DNA of 64,000 bases from Whitmania pigra (taxonomy: Eukaryota; Annelida; Clitellata; Hirudinida; Haemopidae), in the NCBI GenBank assembly GCA_021613335.1, contig JAJTWR010000113.1, positions 1,739,501-1,803,500 on the forward strand. The letters are read 5' to 3'. A model generated the notes under the pieces. That model made no database searches, was not told the origin of the DNA, and saw nothing but the letters and a program-made list of their open reading frames with translations. This document shows, one piece after another, positions 40,884 to 54,700 of the stretch. Position numbers and translations under genes: made by a program. The stretch's first letter is position 1, and every line of letters starts with the position of its first letter.

Positions 40884-40901
40884 GATTGGCATTTTTGCCG
40901 C
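40884..40901 (+). promoter_or_regulatory. Inverted CCAAT and E2F-like motif before RFC1
   Basis: ATTGG at 40884-40888 (CCAAT on the other strand) is followed by TTTGCCGC at 40894-40901, which fits the E2F consensus TTTSSCGC. Both lie in a GC-rich island of about 170 bp in the 408-bp gap between TEX14 and RFC1, about 180 bp before the RFC1 ATG. CCAAT plus E2F is a common pairing in replication-gene promoters. Function is inferred. Confidence 0.35.
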
Positions 40902-41082
40902 TCATCGCCTATTGTACGGAAGGCTCTTAGGTTCCTAGGCTCCGTGTTTATTGGGGAGACGGGGGAGTCGGGGTATCTGTCGGAATTCCGAGGGGGAGTA
41001 CGGCTTGTTGCTTGGTGAAGTCGATCAAAAGTCTTGGAAGTTTTTTTTTAAATTTTGGATTTGGGTCGGCCTAAAACTCACT

Positions 41083-44000
41083 ATGTTACAAGATAAGGTA
41101 ATATTCTATTTATTTGTTGTTAATTAATTCCTAAAATTTAAGTGATTATAAAAATTTTTAGACTTAAAAATTTAATGATTGTCTGAAATCTCTAATATCG
41201 CATTAATTTTTAAAATTGGAAAAACAAACTTGCCGCTACAATTTTCTATCGTAGTTGAAAATAAGTTTCGAAAGCCGTTTCTGGCATTTGCTGCATTGCG
41301 TGCTAAATTTATGAGACTTTAAAGATATTCCTTTAACACGATGGTTAGAATACTTACCAGTTTGATTAGTGCTAATTATTCACCTAATAGTGATCCAGAT
41401 TCAGTATTTCAGTGGCATGTCGTACATTACTTAGAATTATTTCTCACTTATAGACATTAGCTAGAGCAGTAATCATTTAAATGATTAAGACTACATATTC
41501 GTTTGTTATTTTGGGCTGTTAAACTATGTGGTCTATGATGCATTAATTTACTTCGCATGCACATTGATTTCCTTGATTTATTTTCATACATAAAATAATT
41601 TGATATTGCGTTCTTTTTTGCAAGAACCATTACTTTTTGTCACCATCGATTTTATGTTAAAACATTAATTACTTATTCTGAAGGATATAAGAAAATATTT
41701 TGGGTCTGGAAATGTTCAAAGACCTTCAAACCATTCAGTGGTACCTAAAGAAAAAAAGACTGAACCCAGAGATGAGATTACAGAATCTCTTGTAAAGAAG
41801 AAAGGAACTCAAAAAACGAAGTCATCAGGGAGAAGTAAGAAGGAGGAATCCAAACCAACGTTGTTAAAGCAAATATCCACAGCCTCTCAGCACATTTCAG
41901 ATGTTGAGGAGGATGATTTTCTAGAAGTGACTCAAAAAGGAGTAAAGAAGACGGTACCAAAACTAGCAGAAGCAAAAGTGAAGTCAACTGAAAATAAAAT
42001 ATTTAAAGACAGTGCTAAAACTACATCTGGTATTGGAGATGAGACTTCTGCTGAGAACAATCCTAATGATAAGAACAAATCTACAAAGATTAAATCTTCC
42101 AAAATTTCTAAAAAAGGAAGTTTAAAAAGGAGGCATGAGGTATGCTTGAAAAATTTATCAGTTATTATCAGAAGTAATCAGTTGATGACACTGAGGCTAT
42201 TGAAATTGTAACTCTTGAATCGGTTTCTGATTTAATTGTTTCTGATTTCCTATAAATATTTGCTTACTATTTGGTAGACTTTCCAGATTTTAGACTATTT
42301 ATAATTTTCTAATGTAATTCATGATGGAGTGGTGACTCATTGATAATTATTTATTATAACAATTTGACAGAGTGATACTTCAGAAGATGAGGACATTTGT
42401 GCACCAAGAAAAAAGAAAAATGTCGTGGCCTCAGGTGATTTCATTTTAATTTTGATCTTCATTTTTACCACTCAACTAACTATCGCAGTTGATTTGTTAC
42501 AATCATAATTTGACCTTTTATCAGTTGCTAAGCTGACTAAAGTTTCAGTTAAATTTTATGTCATTATTTATTGTTCAAGTTCATGTGATGTTACTTGGAA
42601 TAAATTTCTTTATTAGGTTTCTATAGTTAGTTCTGGCATTTATTGTCAAAAGTTGCAAATATTTTGTAATATTTATATATTATAATCTCATGTGTTTTAG
42701 ATACTACCGATGCTTTTAGCGATGGTATTACTGATGATGTTATGATGAAGTTTTGTGATGATGTTTCATTTGACTGCATGAGACACAAAAGAAACATTTT
42801 ATCAGATTCAGATGAAGACCCTCTGCCTGCGAGCTGCAGACCTAAAAAGGAATCTCGATCATCATATTTTGATGGTACCATAACATTGATTTATTTGTTT
42901 TTGTGAATTTCCTAATACAGTTTAATGCTAAATGAATGCCACACGTAATAAATGTTCTGTATACCGAACCCTTTCAATTAAGTTCATTGTGTAATGAACA
43001 TTTTGTGTTTCATTAGTTAAAAATTGAAATTTTAACGAATTCAAAGAAACCTTCACACGAGTGGTGCCAAAGTTGACAGAATCTTCTGCTGTCCGTGTTC
43101 CTGAGGAGAAGAAGAAGAAGTCAATAAGTTCCATGGACTTCTTTGGGTGCTCACCAGTGCAGAGGAAAGAAGGCCGACATCTCACAGAAAAAGTAATTTT
43201 TATTTGTCCAAATCTTCTCGTTTTTGGATTTGAAATTGCTATTTTAGGATATATTTTATATATAAACATAGTTTTGCATTGCAAATGTGATCCAATAAGA
43301 AAACATTTGGCTGATACTAATGATCTATTTCTCATTAGACCACAACAAACTCCATGAATTTTCAAGAAGAAATCACAGGTCAGCTGACTTTCTAATGATT
43401 AATCTTAATAATGCTGTTATTCACCTGTGTTCGATGGTTTACAGTTTCACGAATGTCAATTCAATACGTAAATGCAGTTCATTTATATAGTGCAATAGGA
43501 AAGGTGTCTGTTGCATATTTTGCTACCCATTTATATGGCACTGCTTCCCCAGGGGCAGCACAGACTGGGTTTTGAACTCGACATGTTGTGACTGTTGCCA
43601 TTAACTCTGAACTAACGATCACATTCTGCACTGTCACTGATGGTACAATTATTTTCATAATCCATACAAAAAGTTAATGAGTCAACATCATGGCAGGATC
43701 TCTCACTCTGTCCAAGAAGTTGTTAAGTAAAAGAAAGAGGGAAGAAGATGAGGAGGAGGTGTGTTTGATTGAAACGTGTGATTGAATTCTGGTTGCAATA
43801 TTGAATTGCATTGTGCAAAGCTTCAATATTGAAATCCAACACATGATCATCTAGGGCAAAAATATATTAATTATTTCACATACTTGTTTTAATTTTGATA
43901 CAATTTAATTTAAGAGTTTGGTTGCACTTGATAATGATAATGTAGCACTTATTGACAATAAGAGCTATAATAATAAGATATAAGAATTGTGTTAATTGTT

Positions 44001-47000
44001 GTAGTTTCCAGCATTCTTGTGTTACGAGGATGAAACTTTACTTGCAGGAATTAAACATAATTGAACAGTCTTTAGTCATTTTTGTGCAACTAAATAATAA
44101 ACACTGTTGTGGTATCCTGTTAAAATTAATTAATTATAAAATGATTGCACACCAGAATCATATAATTGACGGAGATCTTGAAGAAGCAGCCTGCATCAAG
44201 AGACCACTAAAAGAGGCACCAGTTACTGAAGCAATTGCCTCTGCAAGGAGTTTGAACCATGCAAATGTAAAAGATTTGCAATCACCAGCTCGCAAGATGC
44301 AGCAGGATGTCGATAGTCCAGCCAGGGTGAGCAATGAATGTTATTGTATGTTGTGATGTGCTTTTTCACTGATGTTGTACAATCAATAGCAATGAATAGT
44401 CTCTGATGCTATGCATGTGACATGTTATAAATTTATTATTATTATTATTAATGTTGTTGTTATTGCTATTGCTATTGTTATTATTATTACAGTCAGCCAA
44501 GAAAGATGAAGACAGAAGGAAATCATATTTGGCCTTCATGAATAGGGAGCCTCCAAAAGCTTTGGGGTCTAAAGAAATTCCACAGGTTCTTGCTTTGTCT
44601 TGTTTTTGGTTGTAAATGGTAATTATGCTTATGTTTGTTGTAAATGTTAATTATGCTTATATTTGTTGTAAATGTTAATTATGCTTATGTTTGTTGTAAA
44701 TGTTAATTATGCTTATGTTTGTTGTAAATGTTAATTATGCTTATGCTTCTTTTATTTATACCAATTTTTGTGGCTTGTTTTGTTTGACTGAAGTATTGTC
44801 CCAACTTGATTGCTTTTTAAGTATTTTAAAATTTATTTTGCGTCACTGCTGAGGAACTGTATTGGGAGATGTTGATGTTGTGCGCAAATATTCGCTGAAA
44901 CTTAGGCCAGACTTTTGTGGATTTGATAGGACCATTTACTTTTCCATTATTCATATAATTAAGTACTTTTTCATTAATCATATAATTAAATATTTTTCAT
45001 TAATCACGTAATTAAATGCTTTTCCATTAATCATATAATTAAATGCTTTTCCATTAATCATATAATTAAATGCTTTTCCATTAATCATGTAATTAAATAT
45101 TTTTCATTAATCACGTAATTAAATGCTTTTCCATTAATCATATAATTAAATGCTTTTCCATTAATCATATAATTAAATTTTGAAATTCTCTCCCTGATGA
45201 CATTGTCTCAGCCAGCACCTATAGTTGATTCACCTCCCTCATCAGTGATTATGACTTATCTTTCTTACAAGCGATATTCTTTCACCTCTCGTTTCATTTC
45301 TCAGTTTTGTTGCTTGTTTGCTCTTGAGCAGGTAAGAGGCCTTTGTCCTCTGCTCACTTATTAATTAAAATAAACAAATAAAATAGAATATTACTTTAAT
45401 GATTATATCAGTTGATAAGACTAATGTTACCATCCACTGCTTGTTGTCAGGGTGAAGAGAATTGCTTTGAGGGACTCACGTTTGTGATGACAGGAGTTTT
45501 GGAGAGCATCGAGAGAGACGATTGCAAGTCCCTCATCGAGAGGTACGGGGGGAAGGTGACCACCAACATCAGCAGAAACACCAAGTACCTCATCGTCGGC
45601 AGAGATTCGGGGATGTCAAAGATTGCAAAGGTGATTGCCTTCGCGAACATTGTTGCGATGACGTCATCCTTTTCAACACCTTTTGTTGAATTTCACAATA
45701 ATTCATTAAGTTATTAATTGACAGCATCATTACTATTTTTTTAATTTAAAGGCAAAAGAGTTGAAAACAAAACAAATAAATGAGGATGAACTCTTTGAGT
45801 TGCTGAGGACACTGCCAGGTAAAAAGTCCAAGTATGAGTTGAAATATGAAGCTGAGAAAGAAAGCAGCATGAAGGTTAATAGTAATATTTGTTGCATGTT
45901 TTTTTTACTAATGAAATGTTATTGTAAGAATGCTTTTTTTTTAGAATTACATAAATTATTATAATACCATTTACAAGTCTCTTAAATCTTTTAAAGACAT
46001 CTAGTTTGTCAAAATGCAATGATTGTTGCACAAAATTGATTTGAAATCCATGAAACTATTTTCAATCCAGTCCACCAAGAAACCATTGCTTTCTGCAAGA
46101 GCATCCTCATCACTTGCGAGTCGCAAATTGATTGGAAGTGAAAAGGAAGCTAAAGAAGACAAACCAGAGACAAAAAAACAAACAGAGATGCATTTGCCCT
46201 CATCATCTTCAGTGCAGCCAACTGCCAAAATTGAATCCAGCAGAACTAAGGATCAAAAGGTGGAGGTCGATGGGAACTCCTTGCTGTGGGTCGACAAGTA
46301 CAAACCCACTTCCGTGAAGAGCATCATTGGTCAGCAGGGAGACAAGAGCCAAGCTAAGAAGCTCTACAATTGGCTTCTGAATTGGCACAAAAACATGAAC
46401 AAAAAGCCCATTTGTTAGTTATTTTGTCACTCATTCTTAGCTCAGACCATGCTAAGTAGTTCTGATGCAGTTTCACATTCATGCAGTCATTTAAAGTAAA
46501 GAATCTCAGTATGAACTTATTTTGAATTGAAGCTGAAGCAAACATTATGATAGTAATAAGTTGTTAGTATGAAGTTGTGATAATAAGTTTTTAATAATAT
46601 TGAGTTGCAATTCAGATGGTCGGCCGAGCGAAGATGGATGCGGATTCAAAGCTGCTCTGCTGTCTGGTCCTCCTGGCATCGGGAAGACCACAACTGCCCA
46701 CCTCGTTTGCCAGGTTTGCGGAGATGAAACACTTCTTAAATTAGAATTAATTAAGTCTTATAGTTTTTAAAGAATTATGTCTTATTTGTTGGTTGATTTT
46801 CACTATCAATTTGTTTATTGGAAACTCAGTGAAGGTGTTATAAATTCATATAAATATGTGTTAGGATGTTATTTGAAACAAAATTCCTTGAAGTATTTTA
46901 CTTTACAATGATATTTTTTAAATTCAATATCAGTACATAACTGTTATTTATAACTATTTGTCATTCCCGACCATCTCATCTCTCGATGTGCTTAATATTT

Positions 47001-50000
47001 TTATAGGAGGCTGGATTCTCATTTTTTGAATTGAATGCTTCTGACACAAGATCAAAAAAGAGTTTGAAGGAATGTGTGTCCGAAGCTCTCAACTGCCACT
47101 CGTTGCACGGATTTTTCAGTGGGCATTTTTATACTTTCATCGTAAATCGTAATCTAAAAATCATTATAAAAATTCAACAACAACAACAAACCAGATGAAG
47201 CTCAAGACAAGAAGGCAGTGAGTTTGGATGGGAAGAAGCATTGCCTGGTCATGGATGAGGTTGATGGAATGGCTGGAAATGAGGACAGGGGAGGAGTTCA
47301 GGTTCATACTTTCTTTCTGTTGCTATTTTGATATTTTATCACTTATATCTCCGTTATCATTTTCTGATTATTTAATTTCATATTTATATTTATTTATTTA
47401 TCTGATCGAAGGGCTAATAGCCACTAACACGACCTGCCTTGGCAAAGACGAAACACAGTCAAGACTGAGCGATTATATCAATAATCATAAATGCTATTTC
47501 TAATTTAAGTAATAAATCGAGTATCTTAATGAAGCTCAAAGGCGACTTCATTCCACTTAGGAAGTGATACAGCTGATCAAGACCAGCCATGTGCCGGTGA
47601 TATGCATGTGCAACGACAGAAACCATCCGAAGATCAGAAGTCTCGCCAACTACTGCTTCGACCTTCGTTTCCAGAGACCACGAGTTGAGCAAATAAAAGT
47701 GGGTTTTGAGAACATTAAAAGTTATTTAAGGACAAGTAATTTTAACATCACTCGATGCATCAATTGTTTGAATCTCTAGTCTTAATCACTTAATCTAACC
47801 TTTATCTAAAGTTCTGATTGACTTTTTGTGTTATTTTATATTTAAAAAAAATTTATTTTCTACATTATTAGACACTTGTTGAGTAATGATTATTTTAATT
47901 TGTAAATGTAAATGGCAGCATTAAAATATTAGTTAATTAAACATTACAGGGTTCCATGATGTCGATCGCCTTCAAGGAAGGTCTCAACATACCTCCTCCT
48001 GCTCTCAATGAAATCATCGTTGCAGCCAATCAGGATATTCGACAGGTGTCTGTCTTGTCATTATTTCATAACGTAACAGGGGACCTTGAAAATTATTTAT
48101 CACTTAATGGTGATTATACTAATAGTAAAACATTAATATGATAATTAATTTAATGTGCAAGTTTGGTTTGCTTGAAATGATGTTCTTTGTAAGTTTAATT
48201 GATCGAACATCATTTTAATGACAACATCTTCGAGGTCTCTGTTGTTGTTGCTTGTCAATGTTCTTTGGTCTGTTGATTGTCTGTAATGAGGATCTCAATA
48301 TTCTGAAACTTTGCATATAAATATAACATAATTATGTCATTTTACATCCACTGATGAGCACAATTAAAATTAATGGAATATCATTAATTAATTAAGGTAA
48401 TCCACAACCTGTCCATGTGGTCGGTGAAGGATAAGAACCTCACATTTGACCAACTCAAGCAGGATGCTTCACGAGCTCAGAAGGACCTCCACTTTGTAAG
48501 ACGTTTTGCACTCATTTTGCAATATCTATCAGTTAATAATTCTATTCACTGGTTAATAATATGCATCAGTTAATGTTATTTACCAGTTAGAGATAACTTG
48601 CTCGTGGATCATTTTTTGAAAGAAATTTTTGTTTTAATGGAAATGCTTCTGATATTGCAGGGGCATACTAGTTGTCTAGAAATTATTTTCCTGAACAACA
48701 GTTAATGTTGTTGTGATAATATTTTGCTGTTAATAAATTGATGTTAATCTCAATAAAATAATTATATTATTACTACACAATTATGTTAACTTTATTTACC
48801 TTTATAATTTTTATTGCTGATTTTATTAATGACTTAGAAGCAAATATATCTGATGATCAAATTATTTCAATTCATTCTAACTGATTACCTTTCAGAGTCC
48901 TTTTGATGTCTGCAGAAAGGTGTTCTCAGGTGGCGAAGATTCGAGAAAGATGACCTTGAACGACAAGAGCGACCTTTTCTTCCACGACTACAACATAGCT
49001 CCTCTCTTTGTGCATGAAAACTACCTCTCCGTGAGGCCTTACAATGCTCAGTAAGGATTTAATTACAAGAGTCAATGGTGTTTGTGACTGACTGAAATGA
49101 TTTCACAAACTGCTACATTGACTATGCTTGTTATCTTGGGGTTGTTTAAGAGCATGTTATGGGATTATGATGAGATTTTGATGATTATTACTAAAACAAG
49201 TAATATTAGCAAGGAATAACATGATTAAAGTTGTAATTATTGCATAATAATTTACAGCAAGTATATTTAATTGTTTAGTATTTGCTTGTTAACAGCTTAA
49301 GTGATTATTTATATAAAAAATGAAAATATATTCATATTTTAAATTTTATCACTAACTGCAATTGCCAATTAATTGCTACCACAGGTGTGATTCGTGGAAG
49401 CACTTAAAACTTCTTGGCGATGCGGCAAACAGCATATCCATGGGGGACTTGGTTGACGGACAAATCAGGAGGAACCAAAACTGGAGTTTGCTGCCCACCC
49501 AGGTAGGATGGTCATTATTTAAGTTGTTTCAAATTGTTTCAATCATTTGTAAACTTATTATTCTTTACTGGTGTAGTTTATTGTTAACGTTAATTGTTAT
49601 CGTTATCACGTAACATCTTCAAATTTTCCAGGCAATGCTTGCAAGTGTGATTCCAGGTGAGTGCTTGAGAGGTGCCATGAGTGGAATGATCGCGTTTCCA
49701 TCTTGGCTCGGAAAGAACTCAACCACCAACAAGAACAACAGGATCCTCCAGGAACTCACTCTGCACACCTCACTCAGGTAATATTTCAATTAATTGCTTT
49801 TTATTGCTTTGATTTACATTTTAATAACAATTGCACTAAATTAATAATTATTAATAAATATGAAATATCAAGAATATTGTTGATTAAATTGTGAATTGAT
49901 AAAATAATTTCTTAACATTGTGATCATTATCAGTGCCTCGTGCAACAAACAATCGCTGAACCTCGATTACCTGCCTGCCATGAAACACCTGATAACGAGT

Positions 50001-50340
50001 CCCCTCGTCAACGAAGGTGCTGCCGGAGTGAAGTCGGTCATGTCCATCATGAACAACTACAACCTCCTCAGGGAAGACTTCGACAACATACTTGAACTGA
50101 CCAGCTGGTCTGGCTCTAAGGATGTCATGTCTCAAGTCGATTCAAAGGTTTTCTTAAGAATAGTTTATGATTTATTGAACTTAATGATGATTCATTTAGA
50201 AATGATGCGGTTGTCAGAGAGCTTTTTTGATTATGACAGAAAATATGAAAATGACTCTGAAATAAAATTTAAACAAGCAATGACAATTCAATGTTGCCAT
50301 GGAAAACATTTATTATTATTACTATTATTATTATTATTAC

Positions 50341-50394
<54 letters not shown>

Positions 50395-50863
50395 GTTATT
50401 ATTAGTCATTTGGTTTAACTAATTTTCATTGATAACCTGCCATCATTATATTTAGTTCGAAATTATATTTTAGATATAACCTCATTAATAATGTGATTGC
50501 ATTTCAGGTTAAAGCTGCTTTCACTAGATCCTACAACAAGGAAAGCCACATGCTGCCATATTCGAACGTTGTCATAAAGAAATCTCGCAAGGGAGCATCT
50601 GCTGGTGGAACTGAAGACTTAGAAGACGATGGTGAAACGTTGGAAGTGGATGAAGAAGAGCAGGAAGAAGATGACATCACAACTGATGCCATGATTATGG
50701 TTTCTTGTTGATTATCTTGTGATTTATAACTTATTATGCATTTATTGTGATCATAATCCATTATTCTTTTCTACAGGCCAAAAAGCCATCAAAATCTCGT
50801 TCCAAAAATGAAAAGATTTCTGATAAGCCTCCAAGCAAGGACCAAAAGAAGCCCAGAAAATGA
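41083..50863 (+). CDS. RFC1: Replication factor C large subunit, 24 exons
   Basis: Exons: 41083-41097, 41684-42139, 42371-42434, 42701-42874, 43047-43192, 43339-43378, 43697-43758, 44156-44326, 44493-44585, 45451-45630, 45752-45874, 46071-46413, 46616-46713, 47007-47118, 47195-47301, 47561-47698, 47950-48045, 48397-48495, 48896-49050, 49385-49502, 49632-49777, 49934-50147, 50508-50699, 50777-50863; 3429 nt, 1142 residues (human 1148). Loads PCNA on DNA with RFC2-5. The N-terminus has DIRKYFG (human DIRKFFG) and MDFFGCSPVQRK, both PCNA-contact-like. A BRCT domain is in exons 10-11 (GLTFVMTGVLESIERDD, ERYGGKVTTNISRNTKYLI). The AAA+ core has LLWVDKYKPTS, Walker A GPPGIGKTTT (exon 13), Walker B LVMDEVDGMAGNEDRGG (exon 15), and ICMCNDRNHPKIRSL. 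The C-terminal collar is followed by an acidic/Lys-rich tail. All junctions are GT-AG. Intron 9 is filled with minisatellites. Confidence 0.97.
43470..43640 (+). repeat. Dispersed ~220-bp repeat family, copy 4
   Basis: Contains 'catttatatagtgcaa', 'cccatttatatggcactgc', 'cagactgggttttgaa' and 'gactgttgccatt', in the order of copy 22612-22840. It lies in intron 6 of RFC1. Confidence 0.7.
44392..44436 (-). repeat. Dispersed ~220-bp repeat family, partial copy
   Basis: 'tctgatgctatgcatgtgac' is the reverse complement of the 'gcgccatatgcatagcgtcaga' part of the family. It lies in intron 8 of RFC1 next to a short TTA-rich tract (44440-44490). Confidence 0.5.
44609..44748. repeat. 28-bp minisatellite in RFC1 intron 9
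   Basis: About five tandem copies of a unit close to 'ttgttgtaaatgttaattat' plus 'gcttatgt', nearly identical to each other except the first. The near-identity indicates recent expansion or homogenisation. Confidence 0.9.
44938..45178. repeat. 26-27-bp minisatellite with higher-order pattern, RFC1 intron 9
   Basis: Nine units of the form 'cattaatcatataattaaat' plus 'gcttttc'. Units 2-5 and 6-9 follow the same variant order (an 'atattttt' unit, then a 'cacgtaa' unit, then two 'catataa' units), so a four-unit block of about 107 bp has itself been duplicated. Confidence 0.85.
50309..50402. repeat. (TTA)n microsatellite in RFC1 intron 22
   Basis: About 95 bp of TTA/CTA trinucleotides between exons 22 and 23 of RFC1. 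A poly-leucine open frame across it is an artefact. Confidence 0.9.
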
Positions 50864-51754
50864 CTTGCTTTGGTTGAAATTCCTTACTTAAGCAAACAGT
50901 TTTTGCCTTTTCTTCATGAACAAAGTTATAACTATACGGTTTGGGAAGTGTGTGTAGTCAGCTGACGATGTTGTTTCCTAGATGATGCAAACGATGAAAT
51001 GACAACGTTCAGTGAAGGTCCCATTGTCTTTCCCTCTGTCTTTTTCACTGGACTCATTGACTTGTGTGGCTGACATGTGAGGCTTCTTCTTTGGCTTGAT
51101 TTGATTTTATCAGTATTAACACCGTAGCCAGTAGCTAGTGTTGGATCCTTTGGATGATTTAGTTAAGTTTCGGATGTTTTATTACTGGGGTCACCAATGT
51201 TGTTAAATGTGTGGTATTTAAATCGATCGCAAGGTTCTTCTCGGTATGATCAAAAAAGTATAAATGCACTTCGTGGGTCTTTTGATGGTCAACAGTGTAC
51301 CTAATGTGCGGTTATATCGCAGCACGTTGGACGTATGCTAAGTAAAAATTTCTTGGTTAGGTTGGTTTAATGTCTTTTCCCCCTAGGCCGTTGAATGATC
51401 ATTTGAACACAAACCAGCTATCATCTTAAAATTTTAGAAGAAAAATGATTAATTATGTGGAATTTGACCACGTAGTCGACACGTGAAAATTAATTGCTAG
51501 TTGGGATATCGATCCTATTTTGCAATTAGACGCCGTTACTATGCTCATTGCGCGCAACAAACACTGAAACTATGAGAACGTCTGCCCGGTGATTTGAATG
51601 CATTTTGATTGAAGACCACATGCGTTTAGTTTTTTCTTTTGTGAACTATTTCCGACACTTATGTCGTGTTTTTGGATGGAAACCGAAACAAATAGATGGT
51701 AATGCTTAGTATTGCTTAAATATAGCATATGATACACGGGTAATAACCAAATTA
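50864..51754. other. Intergenic between RFC1 and the PTPDC1-like gene
   Basis: About 890 bp holding the RFC1 3' region and the PTPDC1 upstream region. No clear gene, repeat or defined promoter motif was seen. Confidence 0.5.
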
Positions 51755-54700
51755 ATGGCTTCCTTGGAAGAAGATATTTCTGATGTCGAGGACAATCGCC
51801 TAAACAGTAAGAAGACATTTGTACTTCTAAAATTTTGCTACTAATTCTCATGAAATGAGGCTTATTGAAGTCTTACATTAATGATTGATCCATATAAAAT
51901 ATTAACACTATCACTTATCTAAGAAATTAAATAGATCCCTAAAGGCAAAGTTGTTTTTATTTTTTATGCAAAACAGAGGAAGCTGTTGCAAAATATTCAC
52001 CAATATCAGAATCTCTTAGAAGCAGTATACCAGAATCTCAAATGTGTCTGATGTTTTGTGGGGGGAGAAACTGCAAATATGAAACTGCCAACAAATGGCC
52101 AAATGACCAGGCTGTTGTAGGTCTGTACTCATCATGGTAGGTGCAGATAAGCATGTTATTATTAGTAGTACTACTATCGACATTATTTATTTATTACTTC
52201 ATTAAGTGCTATTTCAAATAATGATTTTATTAATTTTGTTAGTTAAATAATTGGTTTGTTTCCCAAACATGATGGTTGGTTTTATAGGATTATAGCTTAA
52301 ATTAAAACAATTAAGAACTTGTACCTGCCTACTGATTAGTTAGGACCTGAGTCATAACTAAAAGCATAATTATGTTACACTATTATTGATTAAATATTTT
52401 AGGGTAACCCAAAATATACTGGCCATGTCACGACCAAATACTGACATGATAGATAAATTTAACATCATTCAACAATTTAAAGAGTGAGTGAAAATTAAAC
52501 TTATTACTGTATTCAGGGGCCATCCATAAAGTATGTAATGCTATTTTAGACCATTTTAAACCCTCCTCCCCCATGTCATACTCTGTCACAAATCTCAGAT
52601 ACCCCCTAACAGTCACAAACCAAAAATTTAACAACTGATTAAACCAAAATCTAAAACATTTACCTAAAAACATTGCATTTAGTCATATTTAACATTAATA
52701 AACTAGAAATTTTGTGTCAATTACATAAAACACATAGTAATTTTAAACAATGTCTCGAAGCAACTTGTAGTGCTACCATTTATTGGAAATACTCTTGTTT
52801 CATATTGATTTAGTATGCTTTTATTTCAATTTTTTTTATTAATTTGATTTTTTTCATCCATCCAAGGCAAAGTTAAGTGTTCATCCATAATTATTAAAGG
52901 CATCACATTTTCAGCACCAGAGTTCCCTGGAAGGACAACTGAAGATAAGTCCACTTCATCCTCATCTAGCCAATAAATATCTTCTGCATTTTACCTTCCT
53001 GGCTAGAACTGCCGTTAATTCCCTTTGCCTCCTAGCAGCAATTTTCACAGGTCTGATGCACTTTGCACGAATTATTTCTGGACCAATGTCTGTCGGGACA
53101 CAATCCACAGCTTGAGCTTTGTGTCTTTTTTCAACATTGCTTGCAAAGCAAAGTATTGTGAACAAACTTTTCAAATTTGATCCAGAAAACTGCAAAGATG
53201 GAGAATAGAGGTCATACGGCCATAATTTCATTTTTATTTTTTTTTAAATTTTCTAATTTATGTGACGTAACACCTCTGTCACAAACTGTCACACTTTTTT
53301 AGATCTCCTTCCCATTGAGCGTGACATACTTTATGGGTGGCCCCTTTCTTAATTACATGTAAACCATGTAACTATTTCAGTGCTTCATTACATTATTCCT
53401 CTATTTACTTATACATATTAAATCTTCCTTACCATAAATCTTCCTTCCATGCGTTCTGCCAACAGCAACAACATAAAATCCATAATTAACCTGCAAATGC
53501 TTGGAGAACATGAGCATTGTGGCCCTGGACTTGAGAGCAGTGGCTTCACTTACCAACCTCAAGCGTTCATGGATGCTCACGGTAATTTCATTACAAGTGG
53601 TTGGTGCAGCATTCAAAGCCTATGGTTGAATGTTTGAAATATCAGGTTAACCTGGAATAACCATGAACAGAATTTCTATAATCTATTATTTCAATAAACT
53701 TACATTAACTACATTTTATGAGATGTGCACATTAATTCCCTGACAGCAATTTTAATGTCAAGTATATTTTTTTGCAGCAGCAGTAATAATGATGATGATG
53801 ATCAATTTATAGTTTCTTTCTACAACTATGGATGGAGAGATTATGGGGTTGGATCGATGAAGAACTTGGTTGATGTTGTTCAAGTCATGCAGTTTGCAAT
53901 CTCTGAAGGAAAGGTTGCCATCCACTGCCATGCTGGTCTTGGTTGGAATTATCATATTTAATTAATTTATTTAACTATTCCATTTCCTTATTTGGTTTTT
54001 GTAAATATTAAAAATTTGTTGGAAATGAAACAAAAATTATCCTAATTCAATTGTGCAATCACAGGACCAATTGCATTCTACATTGATTACAGTTACAATT
54101 TTTAAAGAAGCAATAGTTACTAATCATTGTATTAATTAGTTAATTGTATTTACGAAATTCTTTTCTTCTAGGCAGAACAGGAGTGTTGATAGCCTGTTAT
54201 CTTGTGTACTCCAACAGAACTCAACCACAAGTTGCAATCAATTACATAAGATCAAAAAGGTTATAAATTATCATTTATGTTCTTGATCGCTCGCATTTAT
54301 TGATTGCATTTTAATAATAATAATTAATGTAATAATTAATAGTAATAAATTGAAACATTATTATTATTATTATTTACTTACATTAGATTATATAAAAAAC
54401 CAAAAAAAAAGAAGATTTTCAATGCAGTTAGTGTAATATTGCAGACCAGGTTCGATTCAGAGCAATTGTCAGATACAATGCATCAGTGAATTCTATAAAA
54501 TCCTTCTCCCCATGCGAATCATCTTTAACCTTCCTCAGAGGTTCGAAGTAAATTCATTTGCCTTTTTTTTTAAATAAACACATTCTGCATAGAATTTAAC
54601 TATTTTATAATTATTTCATCACAAGATGAGAATGTACAATATGCTTCTGATGTGGATGTAATTTCTTTTTCAACATGAATTTGTTCAATTTTTTCTTTTT

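Noticed and set aside
40827..41018. 63-codon open frame between TEX14 and RFC1
   Set aside because: No homology, no splice links, and it overlaps the likely RFC1 promoter.
44600..45180. CRISPR-like regular repeats in RFC1 intron 9
   Set aside because: The units are head-to-tail tandem repeats without unique spacers, inside an animal intron.
52962..53231. Possible host exon on the minus strand in PTPDC1 intron 3
   Set aside because: It lies within a TIR-bounded insert and no flanking exons were found, so it is treated as transposon cargo of unknown identity.
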